A stretch of DNA of 64,000 bases from Flammeovirgaceae bacterium UBA7330 (GTDB lineage Bacteria; Bacteroidota; Bacteroidia; Cytophagales; Cyclobacteriaceae), in NCBI GenBank assembly GCA_002471275.1, contig DKPQ01000017.1, positions 1-64,000 of the forward strand, written 5' to 3'. Positions 27,638-35,806 of this stretch are shown in pieces. The notes beneath the pieces are model-generated. The model saw only the letters and a list, made by a program, of their open reading frames with translations. It was not told the DNA's origin and ran no database searches. How positions within the stretch are numbered: the stretch's first letter is position 1; each line of letters opens with the position of its first letter. The translations under genes and the position numbers were made by a program.

Positions 27638-27662
27638 ATATAATCAATCTATTTTAAGACCT

Positions 27663-28646
27663 ATGACGAAACTTACCCAAACCAGAAGAAAATTTTTAGG
27701 AAACGCAGCCACCGCGGCAGCCGTTTCCGTAGTCCCTTTTAATATCATTTCCTGTGCAGGAAGCAGCTCTTCCAAAATGCCCAACTCCAAAGTCAATGGC
27801 GTACAACTTGGGCTGACGACATACTCTTATCGCTCAGTCCCGCACAGCATCGATGAGGTGCTTGACTATGTGGTGAAGGCCGGAGTGAATGCCCTGGAGA
27901 TGAGACGAGTGCTGGAAGAAGGGTTGGGTATTCCGGAAGGTCCCGGTCGATTGAGCAGAGATGCTTCAGATGAAGAAAAAACAGAGCACGCCAAAGCGGT
28001 AGAAGCGGCCAAAGAAGCCCAAAAGGAATGGCGGCTTTCACTGCCCATGTCAAAATATGAAGAGGTTCGCAAAAAATATAACAGCGCAGGTGTCAATATG
28101 CACATTGCCAAGTTTGCGCCATCATCGTGGTCAGATGCTGAAATAGATTATGCCTACAAAGCGGCCAACACCCTAGGGGCATATGGCATAACAGATGAGG
28201 CCCGTGAATCTGCCTGGACACGGATGGGTAAGTTTGCCGAAAAGCATAACAGTCTGGCCATCTTCCACAATCACGCGCAATTTGCAGAACCGGATTTTGA
28301 TTTGGATGCCATGTTGGCAGCCTCACCGGCCAATAGGCTCAACCTGGACATTGGGCACTATGTGGGCACCACAGGCAAGCATCCCAATGAGCTCATCGAA
28401 AAATATCATGACCAAATCCCGATGCTCCACATCAAGGACAAGACCAATGCAAGCAATCCGGATCCTAATTCCAATAGGGAATTTGGAAAGGGAGAGACCC
28501 CTATTGCAGATGTATTAGGTCTCATCAAAGAAGAGCAATGGAACATCGATTGCTTCCTGGAGCTGGAATACAAAATCCCCGAAGGATCAGATGCCGTGAA
28601 AGAAGTGGAGAAGTGCATTGAGTATATGCGGAATATTTTGGAATGA
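27663..28646 (+). CDS. Tat-exported sugar phosphate isomerase/epimerase-like TIM-barrel protein
   Basis: This 327-residue protein has a twin-arginine-like signal ending in a possible lipobox (TRRKFLGNAATAAAVSVVPF, then IISCAGS). The rest matches the xylose-isomerase-like / AP-endonuclease-2 fold: GVQLGLTTYSYRSVPHSIDEV, FHNHAQFAEPDFDLDAML, RLNLDIGHYVG and MLHIKDKTNA, with the conserved His, Asp and Glu metal-ligand positions in those segments. Such exported proteins are common beside dehydratases and oxidoreductases in Bacteroidota sugar loci. The true substrate is not known. It is divergent from the dehydratase gene and ends at a shared terminator. Confidence 0.85.
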   Translation: MTKLTQTRRKFLGNAATAAAVSVVPFNIISCAGSSSSKMPNSKVNGVQLGLTTYSYRSVPHSIDEVLDYVVKAGVNALEMRRVLEEGLGIPEGPGRLSRDASDEEKTEHAKAVEAAKEAQKEWRLSLPMSKYEEVRKKYNSAGVNMHIAKFAPSSWSDAEIDYAYKAANTLGAYGITDEARESAWTRMGKFAEKHNSLAIFHNHAQFAEPDFDLDAMLAASPANRLNLDIGHYVGTTGKHPNELIEKYHDQIPMLHIKDKTNASNPDPNSNREFGKGETPIADVLGLIKEEQWNIDCFLELEYKIPEGSDAVKEVEKCIEYMRNILE

Positions 28647-28668
28647 TACACAGCACTATAATCGGATT

Positions 28669-28693
28669 GAAAAGCCACCTGTCGTGGCTTTTC
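28669..28693. terminator. Bidirectional terminator between convergent genes
   Basis: GAAAAGCCAC (28669-28678) and GTGGCTTTTC (28684-28693) form a perfect 10-bp stem with a 5-nt loop. The arms carry A-runs and T-runs, so it can terminate in both directions. It lies between the convergent stops at 28646 and 28709. Confidence 0.85.
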
Positions 28694-28708
28694 CTGTTTA
28701 CAGGATGA

Positions 28709-29356
28709 TCAAAGGCTTTGCACGGCCTCAGTAATCGGTGTGTCGCCCGTATTGAATTCGATGACCTTGCTGATGGTGACGGGGTGTCGCAACACTTCCA
28801 CAGCCAGATTCGCGACGTCAGCTCTCGGAACACCCTTTTGATCCGTGGTATTTTTCAAGGTTATCTGAACAGTCCCTGGTTCATCTAGCAACCTGCCAGG
28901 TCTGAGAATGGTATAGTCCAGTCCGATATCCTTTAGTATTCTGTCTGCGTAGTGCTTGGCCACCAAATATGGTTTTATACCCGACTTTTCCCAGATTTCC
29001 CGGTTATCAGCACGCAATGAACTGACCATTACGAAACGTTTCACTCCGGAAGACAATGCTGCTTCCATAGCCTTGACTGCTCCGTCCAGGTCTACCGTCA
29101 GCGTTTTATCGGGACCGGTTTTTCCGCCTGATCCTGCCGTGAAGATGACAGCATCCTGACCCTTCATCTTTTTTGCAAGATCATCTACCGGGCCTTCGAG
29201 GCTAGCCACTGCTGTCGCAATCCCTTTTGACTTAAATTGACTGACCTGATCTTCACTCCTGATAAATGCTGTAGGCGTAAAGTCTGATGAATCGTTCATT
29301 TTATCAATGATCAGCTGACCGATCTGTCCGTTTGCGCCTATGATGAGTACTTTCAT
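28709..29356 (-). CDS. NAD(P)-binding SDR-family oxidoreductase (atypical, NmrA/YwnB-like)
   Basis: I chose the ATG at 29356 (MKVLIIGANGQIG) because the Rossmann motif G7xxG10xxG13 then starts at the usual place; the longer frame adds 43 residues of no recognisable sequence. The 215-residue protein shows FVMVSSLRAD (the position of the catalytic Ser in classical SDRs), YLVAKHYADRILKD and LDYTILRPGRLLDEPG. This is typical of the small atypical SDRs similar to Bacillus YhfK/YwnB, whose substrates are mostly unknown. It is cytoplasmic and monocistronic. Confidence 0.85.
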   Translation of the reverse strand: MKVLIIGANGQIGQLIIDKMNDSSDFTPTAFIRSEDQVSQFKSKGIATAVASLEGPVDDLAKKMKGQDAVIFTAGSGGKTGPDKTLTVDLDGAVKAMEAALSSGVKRFVMVSSLRADNREIWEKSGIKPYLVAKHYADRILKDIGLDYTILRPGRLLDEPGTVQITLKNTTDQKGVPRADVANLAVEVLRHPVTISKVIEFNTGDTPITEAVQSL

Positions 29357-29539
29357 TTGATTGTGAGATTGTGGTTTGATTGCAATGTGTTTTTGTTGAT
29401 TAACATTGGAGCCCTCCAATATGTTTAGGATGACCAGTATTTTATCACTTTCTGTATTTTTGTTAATTTTGAACTTTCGAAACACTTACTTAATAGTAAA
29501 ATGTACTTTCGATAGCTTTCAAAAATAATCCTATCAACT

Positions 29540-31741
29540 ATGGGTGTAATAAAACGGATAGTGGTCGTCATGGCTTTCCTGATTGCTTGTTCTGCGGTAA
29601 ATGCCCAACCATCCATGGCCAGAAAATGGAATGAGGTGCTACTTGAGGGAATAAGGAACGATTATGCCCGTCCAACAGTTCATGCCCGCAACCTGTTTCA
29701 TGTTTCAGCGGCTATGTATGATGCCTGGGCCATCTTTTCTGCTACCGACCGGCCTTACCTGATTGGTGAGGAAGTCCATGGTTTTACCAGCTTATTCGAG
29801 GGCTTTAAAGGAGTCACAGAAACTGTAGAGGAGCTGAGAGACAAAACCATAAGCTATGCTGCCTACCGTATGATTGAGCATCGCTTTGCCTATTCACCTG
29901 GGGTCACTCATGTGATGAAGCAGGCTGATTCCCTGCTTGAGGTGATGGGCTATGACAAAAATTTCACCAGCCTTGACTATTCGGCAGGGTCAGCAGCTGC
30001 ACTGGGCAATTATATTGCTTCTCAATACATCGACTATGGAATACAAGATGGAGCGGGGGAGTATAACGGATACGAAAATGAATTTTATGTTCCGGTCAAT
30101 GATCCCATTAACCTTTCAAATCCTGGAAATCCGGACATGACCGATCCCAACCGGTGGCAACCCATTTCGTTCGATGTTTTCATTGATCAGAGTGGCAATG
30201 AGATTCCCGGAAGCACGCCCTCGTTTCTGGGCCCAGAATGGGGGCAGACGGTACCTTTTTCTCTGAAAGCGGAGCATCGGTCATTAAGGCAGAGATATGG
30301 GCACGACTGGACTTTGTATCACGATCCGGGCCCTCCACCGAATTTAGATCCTGTGAACGGAGGTGCTTCCAGTGACCTGTACAAATGGAATTTTTCCCTG
30401 GTAGCGATCTGGTCAGGGCACCTTGATGCGGCTTTGGATACGGAAATAGATATTTCACCTGCGTCATTGGGTAATCTTCCTTTGAGTAATATGCCTCTGG
30501 ATTTTGCTGATTATGATCAATTTTACGCTTATCTGGAGGGGGGAGACCCTTCTTCAGGCCATGGCTTAAATCCTGTGACCAATGAGCCTTATGCTCCTCA
30601 GGTTGTCAGGCTGGGTGATTATGCACGTGTTCTGGCTGAGTTTTGGGCGGATGGTCCGGATTCTGAGACGCCACCTGGTCACTGGTTTACCATACTTAAT
30701 TATGTCAATAATCATCCGGCATTGGAGAAACGCTTTGGTGGAGAAGGTGAGGTGTTGGATGACCTTGAATGGGATGTTAAGGCATATTTTATCCTGGGGG
30801 GTGCGATGCATGATGCTGCTGTGACGGCCTGGAGCATCAAAGGATTTTATGATTATGTCCGGCCTGTTTCAGCCATTCGGTATATGGCGGAGCGTGGCCA
30901 AAGCAGTGATCCTGGCTTGGCCAACTACCACATAGGAGGTATACCTCTGGTGGAGGGCTGCATAGAACTGGTCGGCGCAGAAGATCCGCTGGTGGGGAGT
31001 TCGATGGAAAACCTGAATAAAATTAAACTTAAGGCCTGGCGAGGGCCGGATTATATCGGTGATCCGGATACCGATGTCTCAGGAGTTGATTGGGAGCTGG
31101 CGGAAAATTGGTGGCCCTACCAGCGGCCTACATTCATTACGCCTCCTTTTGCAGGGTATGTGTCCGGACATTCCACGTTTTCGCGGGCTGCAGCTGAAGT
31201 GCTTACCCGGATCACAGGGGATCGTTTTTTCCCGGGAGGAATGGGTGAGTTTGAGATCAAAAAAAATGAGTTCCTTGTTTTTGAGGATGGTCCGGCAGAA
31301 AACATCATCCTGCAGTGGGCCACCTATCAGGATGCCTCCGATCAATGTAGTCTTTCCCGTATCTGGGGAGGCATTCATCCACCGGCAGACGACATCAATG
31401 GCCGCCTGATCGGCGAGCAGATCGGGAATGACGCTTTTGAGTTTGCGCTGGAGTATTTTAATGCTCCGCTCCAAACAATCGATGAAAGAAAACTGAAAGT
31501 GCGGATTTATCCTAACCCTTCAAAAGGCGAATTTACATGGGCGAAAGGCCCCAAAGAACCCTGGCCGGTTGAGGCTAGGTTAATCGATTCGTTTGGGAAA
31601 GATGTTAAGACCTTCTTATTTGATAATAACGCAACAAGTACTCAAAGAATGCTCATGGATCAACCCCCCGGACTGTATTTTTTGAAGGTGGAGTATCCAG
31701 GTGGTGAGCAATATTCTTTGAAGGTATTCATCGAGAAATAA
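29540..31741 (+). CDS. Vanadium-dependent haloperoxidase / PAP2-type protein with type IX sorting domain
   Basis: This 733-residue secreted protein has a signal peptide (about 1-22). The complete vanadate/phosphate pocket of the haloperoxidase-PAP2 superfamily is visible: K434-x6-R441-P442, S-G-H544, and S-R607-x5-H613-x3-D617. An all-helical N-terminal region precedes it (HARNLFHVSAAMYDAWAIF). The last 80 residues are a type A T9SS sorting domain (RIYPNPSKGEF and PPGLYFLKVEYPGG), so it is exported to the surface or medium. It could oxidise halides with hydrogen peroxide or act as a phosphatase; the pocket alone does not decide. The gene appears monocistronic. Confidence 0.9.
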   Translation: MGVIKRIVVVMAFLIACSAVNAQPSMARKWNEVLLEGIRNDYARPTVHARNLFHVSAAMYDAWAIFSATDRPYLIGEEVHGFTSLFEGFKGVTETVEELRDKTISYAAYRMIEHRFAYSPGVTHVMKQADSLLEVMGYDKNFTSLDYSAGSAAALGNYIASQYIDYGIQDGAGEYNGYENEFYVPVNDPINLSNPGNPDMTDPNRWQPISFDVFIDQSGNEIPGSTPSFLGPEWGQTVPFSLKAEHRSLRQRYGHDWTLYHDPGPPPNLDPVNGGASSDLYKWNFSLVAIWSGHLDAALDTEIDISPASLGNLPLSNMPLDFADYDQFYAYLEGGDPSSGHGLNPVTNEPYAPQVVRLGDYARVLAEFWADGPDSETPPGHWFTILNYVNNHPALEKRFGGEGEVLDDLEWDVKAYFILGGAMHDAAVTAWSIKGFYDYVRPVSAIRYMAERGQSSDPGLANYHIGGIPLVEGCIELVGAEDPLVGSSMENLNKIKLKAWRGPDYIGDPDTDVSGVDWELAENWWPYQRPTFITPPFAGYVSGHSTFSRAAAEVLTRITGDRFFPGGMGEFEIKKNEFLVFEDGPAENIILQWATYQDASDQCSLSRIWGGIHPPADDINGRLIGEQIGNDAFEFALEYFNAPLQTIDERKLKVRIYPNPSKGEFTWAKGPKEPWPVEARLIDSFGKDVKTFLFDNNATSTQRMLMDQPPGLYFLKVEYPGGEQYSLKVFIEK

Positions 31742-31785
31742 CCAAGTGTTTTACATCTTAGCTATAGCATTAAAGTTGCAGTGGT

Positions 31786-32130
31786 TTAAACGTCAAACCT
31801 GATTCCCTGAGCCAAATGGAGGTCGCTTCCATAGTTAATGGTACATGTTTGCCTTCGCATGTATGATTTCCATGCGTCTGAACCACTTTCTCTGCCGCCA
31901 CCGGTATCTTTTTCTTCTCCAAAGGCACCACCGATTTCTGCTCCCGAAGTACCAATGTTGATATTGGCTATTCCACAGTCAGACCCCTGGACTGAAAGGA
32001 ACTTTTCAGTTTCTCTCATATCCGTTGAGAATAATGCGGAAGATAAACCTCGAGGCACATTCGTTCTGTATTTTAATGGCATCATCAAGCTTTTCGTACG
32101 GTATGATATAAAGTAATCAGCAAATCGACA
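31786..32130 (-). pseudogene. C-terminal remnant of an aldehyde dehydrogenase (ALDH7-like)
   Basis: Read on the reverse strand from about 32113, the sequence gives LYIIPYEKLDDAIKIQNE, then after a one-base insertion near 32059 it continues as VPRGLSSALFSTDMRETEKF, GSDCGIANINIGTSGAEIGG, GRESGSDAWKSYMRRQ and LAQGIRFDV. This is the C-terminus of an aldehyde dehydrogenase close to the aminoadipate-semialdehyde / piperideine-carboxylate type. The first three quarters, including the catalytic Cys, are absent. A second lesion (in-frame stop) lies near 32118. It faces the LysR remnant, and both have lost their 5' ends. Confidence 0.85.
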
Positions 32131-32164
32131 TTGGATTCATGTGATTAAATCGAATTTCTCCAGC

Positions 32165-32588
32165 ATTAGCTATTCAGTCAGTGTACAAAGAGAACTTTTC
32201 ATTGGTACTTCCCAAAGACCATTGGATCAGTGAAGAAAACTTTACAGGAGTAGAACAGCTGTCAAAAGAATCTTTCATTCTTTATCCAAACGAACATTGC
32301 CGGATGTATTATCAGCAGATCCTGAATATCTGTTCGGATGCAGGGTTTAGCCCGCAAATCTCTTACAGATCGATTCATGGCCCCACCATATTTAAATTGA
32401 TTGAAAGTGGGCTGGGTGTTTCGATCGTTCCCATATCCCTTAAAGATGATCATAATTATCATATCAAATTTATTGAGTTAAAGGAGGTCATTCAGAAAAC
32501 CGAACTTTTTGCTGTCTGGAATAGGGCAAACAGAGCGGAGGAACTTTTTCATTTTATTCAGCTATTGGATCAAGGCAGAAGGGCGTGA
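32165..32588 (+). pseudogene. C-terminal remnant of a LysR-family regulator
   Basis: The open frame (first possible start GTG at 32181) encodes only the second half of a LysR substrate-binding domain: YKENFSLVLPKDHW, SLESGLGVSI-like segment (FKLIESGLGVSIVPISL) and TELFAVWNRANRAEELFHFI. The N-terminal winged helix-turn-helix and linker are missing, so it cannot bind DNA as a LysR protein. Homology seems to begin about 32165, only about 35 bp from the end of the aldehyde dehydrogenase remnant. Confidence 0.75.
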
Positions 32589-32815
32589 TTTTAATACAAA
32601 AGTGTTTATGGGTGTGCAGAGATTGTTTTGGGTCCGCTAAAAATAAAATATAATCGGTACCTGATTCCCAGTGTGGTGCAATCCAAATTTAGATTTTAAT
32701 TCAGTTCAAGCAGGTAATTTCTTGCAGTAAACTGACTTGAATAATGTAGCTAATACTCAGAATGATATATGGATGGCGGTAAGTCACTAATTGTCCTTAA
32801 AAATTGAAATATGAT
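32589..32815. other. 227-bp intergenic region
   Basis: AT-rich sequence between the LysR remnant and the transglutaminase-like gene. I see no gene, repeat or clear hairpin. Confidence 0.5.
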
Positions 32816-33637
32816 ATGAAAACAACCAAAGTGATATTGTTCATTATCGGCGTGGTCCTGTTATCGGTTAATATTCTCGGGATATTTAAAACCATGCGGA
32901 ACCCTGAATTATACGATCTCGAAAAAACCTTTCGCAACAGGGTAAATGATGTTACCATTAAATATCCTGCCATTTTAGACTCATTGGAAAGAAAAGAAAA
33001 TGAAAGCAATGTGGAATATGCAATTCGGGCAAATAGTCTGATCCATGATGGCTATGCTCACTACTGGAAAAGGCAGGGAATAGATAAATTTCATATGAGA
33101 GTACCTGTTTGGGAAAACTACATGCTTTATATAGCCTCATTTATCAATCCCAAGAAATACGAACGGTATGATTTCAGTAATTATAAGAAGAATCTAGAGA
33201 GAGGTGTCGGAGTTTGCTCATCTCATTGCATTGTACTAAAAGGGGTTTTGGGCGAGCAAGGAATAAAAAGTGAGCTAATGGATATTGGTGGGCATCATGT
33301 AGTGTTGAGAGCAGAATTGAATGATACAACAACCTATATTTTAGACCCGGATTATGGAATCGTAGTTCCTCATGATACAGCAGCAATTCAGGCCAACCCC
33401 GAACTGTCAAGAGAACCCTATAGCCGCATGGCAGACCTTTACTACCCTGATGCTATTGATCCTTATACTACGGACTATGTAGTTAAACTCTATGGGAGTT
33501 ATAAAAAAATCTACAACGTACATAATGAGTTTGAATACTTTTCATATAAAGTAATTTGGATTCTGCCCCTTTTATTGATGTTACCCTGGCTGATTAGTTT
33601 AATAGTTCACAAAAGTAGAGGTGTAATGCTATCCTAA
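32816..33637 (+). CDS. Membrane-anchored transglutaminase-like protein (copy 1)
   Basis: I chose the ATG at 32816 (MKTTKVILF) rather than a TTG twelve bases upstream because it matches the start of the second copy at 45059. The 273-residue protein has an N-terminal membrane anchor (about 5-24) and a C-terminal one (about 246-265, VIWILPLLLMLPWLISLIV), with the domain between them probably in the periplasm. Residues 130-180 carry a transglutaminase/papain-like triad in the right order and spacing: C134 (RGVGVCSSH), H161 (GGHHVVLRAEL) and D177 (YILDPDYG). The role, whether protease, amidase or acyl transferase, is not known. It stands 176 bp before the sigma factor of locus 2; its close paralogue lies inside that locus. 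Confidence 0.75.
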   Translation: MKTTKVILFIIGVVLLSVNILGIFKTMRNPELYDLEKTFRNRVNDVTIKYPAILDSLERKENESNVEYAIRANSLIHDGYAHYWKRQGIDKFHMRVPVWENYMLYIASFINPKKYERYDFSNYKKNLERGVGVCSSHCIVLKGVLGEQGIKSELMDIGGHHVVLRAELNDTTTYILDPDYGIVVPHDTAAIQANPELSREPYSRMADLYYPDAIDPYTTDYVVKLYGSYKKIYNVHNEFEYFSYKVIWILPLLLMLPWLISLIVHKSRGVMLS

Positions 33638-33813
33638 TTTGAAGAAGAATTCTCGTCGATAAGTTCTTTGTTAAAATATTAAGGATGTAAAAGTAATATT
33701 ATCGTTATATTATTTTTTTAATTACATTTATACTTTCGAAACTTAACTAATGATTAAAATGGGTTGATATAACTGCCCGGGTTAAGCATCTTAGACTATA
33801 AGTATTTTAACAA

Positions 33814-34389
33814 TTGCAGTACACTGACGAGGAATTAATTCAACTTTTACTGGTAGATGACCGAAAAGCATTTGAAATTATTTATCGGTCCTATTGGGAA
33901 AGACTTTATGCAGTTGCTTATAACCGCTTAAACTCTAAGGAAAATGCAGAGGGACTTATACAGGAAATTTTCACTGAGCTTTGGGAAAAACGATCGCGCT
34001 TACATATACATAAATCTCTTACATCCTTTTTATTCAGTGCACTTAAGTATAAAATTTTTAATTTATATGCCAGCCAATCTGTGAGAAGACGGTATATAAA
34101 TGAGAACAAGAAATTGGTTACTGAACACAGCAATGAAACTGAAGAATGGCTTTCATTCGAAGAGTTATATGGACTAATAGAATCTGAAATCAATAAGCTG
34201 CCTGAAAAGTGTAACCTGGTTTTTAGGCTTAATCAAAAAGGACAGACATCCGGAGAAATAGCAGAGCAGTTAGGGGTTTCGAAACGCACCGTGGAAGGTC
34301 ACCTTGATCAGGCCAGAAAGAAATTGAGAGTAAGGCTTTCCGATTTAGGTATTACTGCCTCTGCTATATCTGGTATACTATATTTCTAA
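33814..34389 (+). CDS. ECF-type RNA polymerase sigma factor (locus 2)
   Basis: This 191-residue protein starts at a TTG; I see no better start. Region 2 (about 5-80) includes DDRKAFEIIYRSYWERLY and IFTELWEKRSRL. Region 4 (about 118-170) includes INKLPEKCNLVFRLNQ and VSKRTVEGHLDQARKKLR. The last 15 residues (ITASAISGILYF) are hydrophobic, as in several FecR-linked sigma factors of the phylum. It precedes FecR, SusC and SusD and should control locus 2. Confidence 0.9.
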   Translation: MQYTDEELIQLLLVDDRKAFEIIYRSYWERLYAVAYNRLNSKENAEGLIQEIFTELWEKRSRLHIHKSLTSFLFSALKYKIFNLYASQSVRRRYINENKKLVTEHSNETEEWLSFEELYGLIESEINKLPEKCNLVFRLNQKGQTSGEIAEQLGVSKRTVEGHLDQARKKLRVRLSDLGITASAISGILYF

Positions 34390-34632
34390 GCTTTTAGCTA
34401 TTTCTTTCCTACCGAAGGCGATCACCTTGTAATCCATCTTTTCGAGATCAGCCATTTCAGAATACTTGATGCAAAGTGCTGGCAAAAGCAGGTAATATGC
34501 TGCTAATGTGGGTCTCTGGAAATTGTTTTTATCTGAAACAAGATACCCTTTTGTCCAGGTCTCTACCTTCAATAAAAAAAATATTTAATGAAACCAGGTA
34601 AACTACCAGAGTTAACTGACTTATTAGTATGA

Positions 34633-35661
34633 ATGCGCAATTTGGAACTTCATAAAATGGATGAAAAGGAAATAGAAAGGTTAGCTGAGCGGTTTTTAAA
34701 AGGAACTGCTACTGATGAAGAGAGGAGGATCCTGAACAAATGGTACGACTCAAAAAATGATGAGCAAGTGATTGTTCCTGCATTTTATGAAGGTGAGAAG
34801 CAAATAACAGAGGGAAAGATCTGGAAGAGATTGAGTTCAATGCTTGAAGAGGATGTAACCAAACATACCACTAAACCATCTTGGCAAAGAAATGGCGCTG
34901 CTCACTACATCAGTATTGCAGCATTAATTCTGGTTGTTTTATCACTTTCCTTCGTGATTTACAAGAACAGCTTTCAGTTTGAAGTAACTGAAGAGCCATT
35001 GACATTAGTAGAAAAGTCTACAAAATCTGGTGAGAAGAGAGAAATACAACTACCTGATGGCACCAGAGTATACCTTAACTCTGAGAGTTCTTTGATTTTT
35101 CCTGATCATTTTACTGGTAATAGTAGAACAGTAATGTTGAAGGGTGAAGCATTCTTTGATGTGGTAAAAGATGAGAAGCGTCCGTTTACAGTGACCTCTC
35201 AAAATTTATTGATCACGGTTCTGGGTACTTCATTTAACGTTATGGCGTACCCTGAGGAAGATGAAAAGCAGGTATGGGTTAATACAGGGACAGTCAGAGT
35301 AGAGAACAATAAGAATGGTGAATCTGATATGGAAATCAATAGTGTCCTATTAGTACCAAATGAGGGGGTGGTTTACAACACAAAAACAACAAGCTTTGAG
35401 AAGCGAGAAATGAACATTGATGATAAAATTGCCTGGAAGGATGGTTGGTTGATTTTTGAAAAAACTGAGCTTCAAGATGTAATTGGCTCACTCGAAAGGT
35501 GGTATGGTGTTGAAATTGAAATTCACAACGAAGAACTCAAAAAGAAGAAAGTAACCTTAAAACAGCAGGACGAAAGTCTTGAGTCAGTCATGAAAGTTCT
35601 CGGCTTTCTTGCCGGGTTTGAGTACTCCATAAAGGACAAGCATGTAACTATTAAGAAGTAA
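34633..35661 (+). CDS. FecR family anti-sigma factor (locus 2)
   Basis: This 342-residue protein has a cytoplasmic N-terminal region (about 1-90, ERLAERFLKGTATDEERRIL), a membrane helix (about 92-112, YISIAALILVVLSLSFVIY), a FecR domain (about 135-250, LPDGTRVYLNSESSLIFPD, LKGEAFFDVVKDEKRPF) and a DUF4974-type C-terminal domain (LERWYGVEIEIHNE). Starts at 34633 or 34657 (MDEKEIERL) are both possible. It is separated from its sigma gene by 243 bp with no clear feature and is followed by a stem-loop and the SusC gene. Confidence 0.92.
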   Translation: MRNLELHKMDEKEIERLAERFLKGTATDEERRILNKWYDSKNDEQVIVPAFYEGEKQITEGKIWKRLSSMLEEDVTKHTTKPSWQRNGAAHYISIAALILVVLSLSFVIYKNSFQFEVTEEPLTLVEKSTKSGEKREIQLPDGTRVYLNSESSLIFPDHFTGNSRTVMLKGEAFFDVVKDEKRPFTVTSQNLLITVLGTSFNVMAYPEEDEKQVWVNTGTVRVENNKNGESDMEINSVLLVPNEGVVYNTKTTSFEKREMNIDDKIAWKDGWLIFEKTELQDVIGSLERWYGVEIEIHNEELKKKKVTLKQQDESLESVMKVLGFLAGFEYSIKDKHVTIKK

Positions 35662-35731
35662 ATAACATGTAACTATTAAGAAGTAAATAAAATGTGAAAA
35701 ATATGAAAGGAAGAAACTAACCGAAAAAATG

Positions 35732-35762
35732 AAGCGAAAGTACGTTGCAGGTACTTCCGCTT
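35732..35762 (+). promoter_or_regulatory. Stem-loop between fecR and susC (locus 2)
   Basis: AAGCGAAAGTAC (35732-35743) pairs with GTACTTCCGCTT (35751-35762) with one mismatch and a 7-nt loop. No T-run follows. It lies 44 bp before the SusC start. Confidence 0.55.
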
Positions 35763-35806
35763 ATGATTTTACGAAATGATCTTTTAAACCATTTAACGTA
35801 TTAAGT

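Larger units (their letters stand above)
27306..27662. other. 357-bp divergent intergenic region
   Basis: This region lies between two divergent genes and should hold both promoters. It contains three phased AACCACACGT repeats (27503-27556) and a -7-like TATATTTG at 27630-27637. I see no gene. Confidence 0.6.

Noticed and set aside
29357..29485. 43-residue N-terminal extension of the SDR gene
   Set aside because: The extension has no homology-like pattern, and the ATG at 29356 places the Rossmann motif at the usual position.
31838..32116. 92-codon forward reading frame over the aldehyde dehydrogenase remnant
   Set aside because: The reverse strand of the same bases gives an unmistakable aldehyde dehydrogenase C-terminus, so the forward frame is a shadow.
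34378..34572. 64-codon reverse reading frame in the sigma-FecR spacer of locus 2
   Set aside because: The product (AAYYLLLPALCIKYSEM and so on) matches nothing I recognise and overlaps the end of the sigma gene. It could be a remnant of a decayed gene, but the evidence is too weak.
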